From positions 120,735 to 184,734 of the forward strand of contig NZ_OLKL01000011.1 of the NCBI RefSeq assembly GCF_900291015.1: 64,000 bases of DNA, given 5' to 3'. Below are positions 63,969 to 64,000 of the stretch, one piece after another; positions within the stretch are counted from its first letter, which is position 1, and every line of letters begins with the position of its first letter. Below the pieces are notes generated by a model that saw only the letters and a program-made list of their open reading frames with translations, had not been told where the DNA came from and did no database searches. The position numbers were made by a program, and so were the translations under genes. Source of the DNA: Pseudomonas persica. GTDB taxonomy: Bacteria > Pseudomonadota > Gammaproteobacteria > Pseudomonadales > Pseudomonadaceae.

Positions 63969-64000
63969 TCGCCTCCCGCTACGAGAGATCGCAGCGAGTC

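Overview
The window is chromosomal DNA of a Pseudomonas, most probably of the P. putida group. Three things point there: the gene order (rnf-nth-PA3496 homologue, metG-apbC-dcd, liv/bra operon, rapA next to ccoM), the high-GC codon use, and many copies of the P. putida-type REP palindrome (core GCGGGTTTACCCGCGAAGAG). The species call is inference; no marker gene is complete here.

Layout. 1-14.6 kb: tail of a LuxR-type regulator, PA3496-like protein, a four-gene Rnf-like membrane cluster ending in nth, metG, apbC/mrp, a cold-shock gene, dcd, an aspartoacylase-like hydrolase, an Ntn-hydrolase (penicillin acylase) lipoprotein and a MocR-type regulator. 14.6-16.6 kb: an MFS transporter divergent from the MocR gene, a His-rich SEC-C mini-protein and a LEA_2 lipoprotein. 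16.6-23.5 kb: a low-GC genomic island inserted in the 3' end of a ychJ-like (UPF0225) gene. It carries an unrecognised three-TM protein, a 64-aa protein, a stand-alone RelA/SpoT-type pyrophosphokinase, an IS3-family element split by an IS30-family element, and a serine recombinase cut short by the IS3 element. 23.5-36.3 kb: rest of the ychJ operon, two tandem OmpA-like lipoproteins, a collagen-like exported protein, dinG with a LexA box, a GH42/50-like exported hydrolase, a serine hydrolase, an OmpA-like protein with a Lys/Ala tail, pdxH, and a glycine-zipper lipoprotein. 36.4-49.4 kb: nhaA, a flavoprotein, a lipoprotein, the livKHMGF branched-chain amino acid importer, a 3-hydroxyisobutyrate-dehydrogenase-like enzyme and an MHYT-GGDEF-EAL protein. 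49.6-63.5 kb: rapA, small proteins including a ccoM homologue behind an ANR box, a FUSC/DUF1656/HlyD efflux operon, a divergent SDR/LysR pair, a CHASE4-PAS-GGDEF-EAL protein and a MASE2-GGDEF cyclase. 63.8-64.0 kb: two tandem strong promoters of stable-RNA type, pointing out of the window, probably into an rRNA operon.

Most of the window is core housekeeping. The best candidate for something undescribed is the island cargo (a membrane protein of unknown fold, a small protein and a ToxSAS-like alarmone synthetase domain), which has the composition expected of a toxin or anti-phage module; that role is inference. Second is the Rnf-like cluster, which has rnfA, D, G and E but no rnfB or rnfC between them and has lost cysteines that bind the membrane Fe-S cluster in true Rnf.
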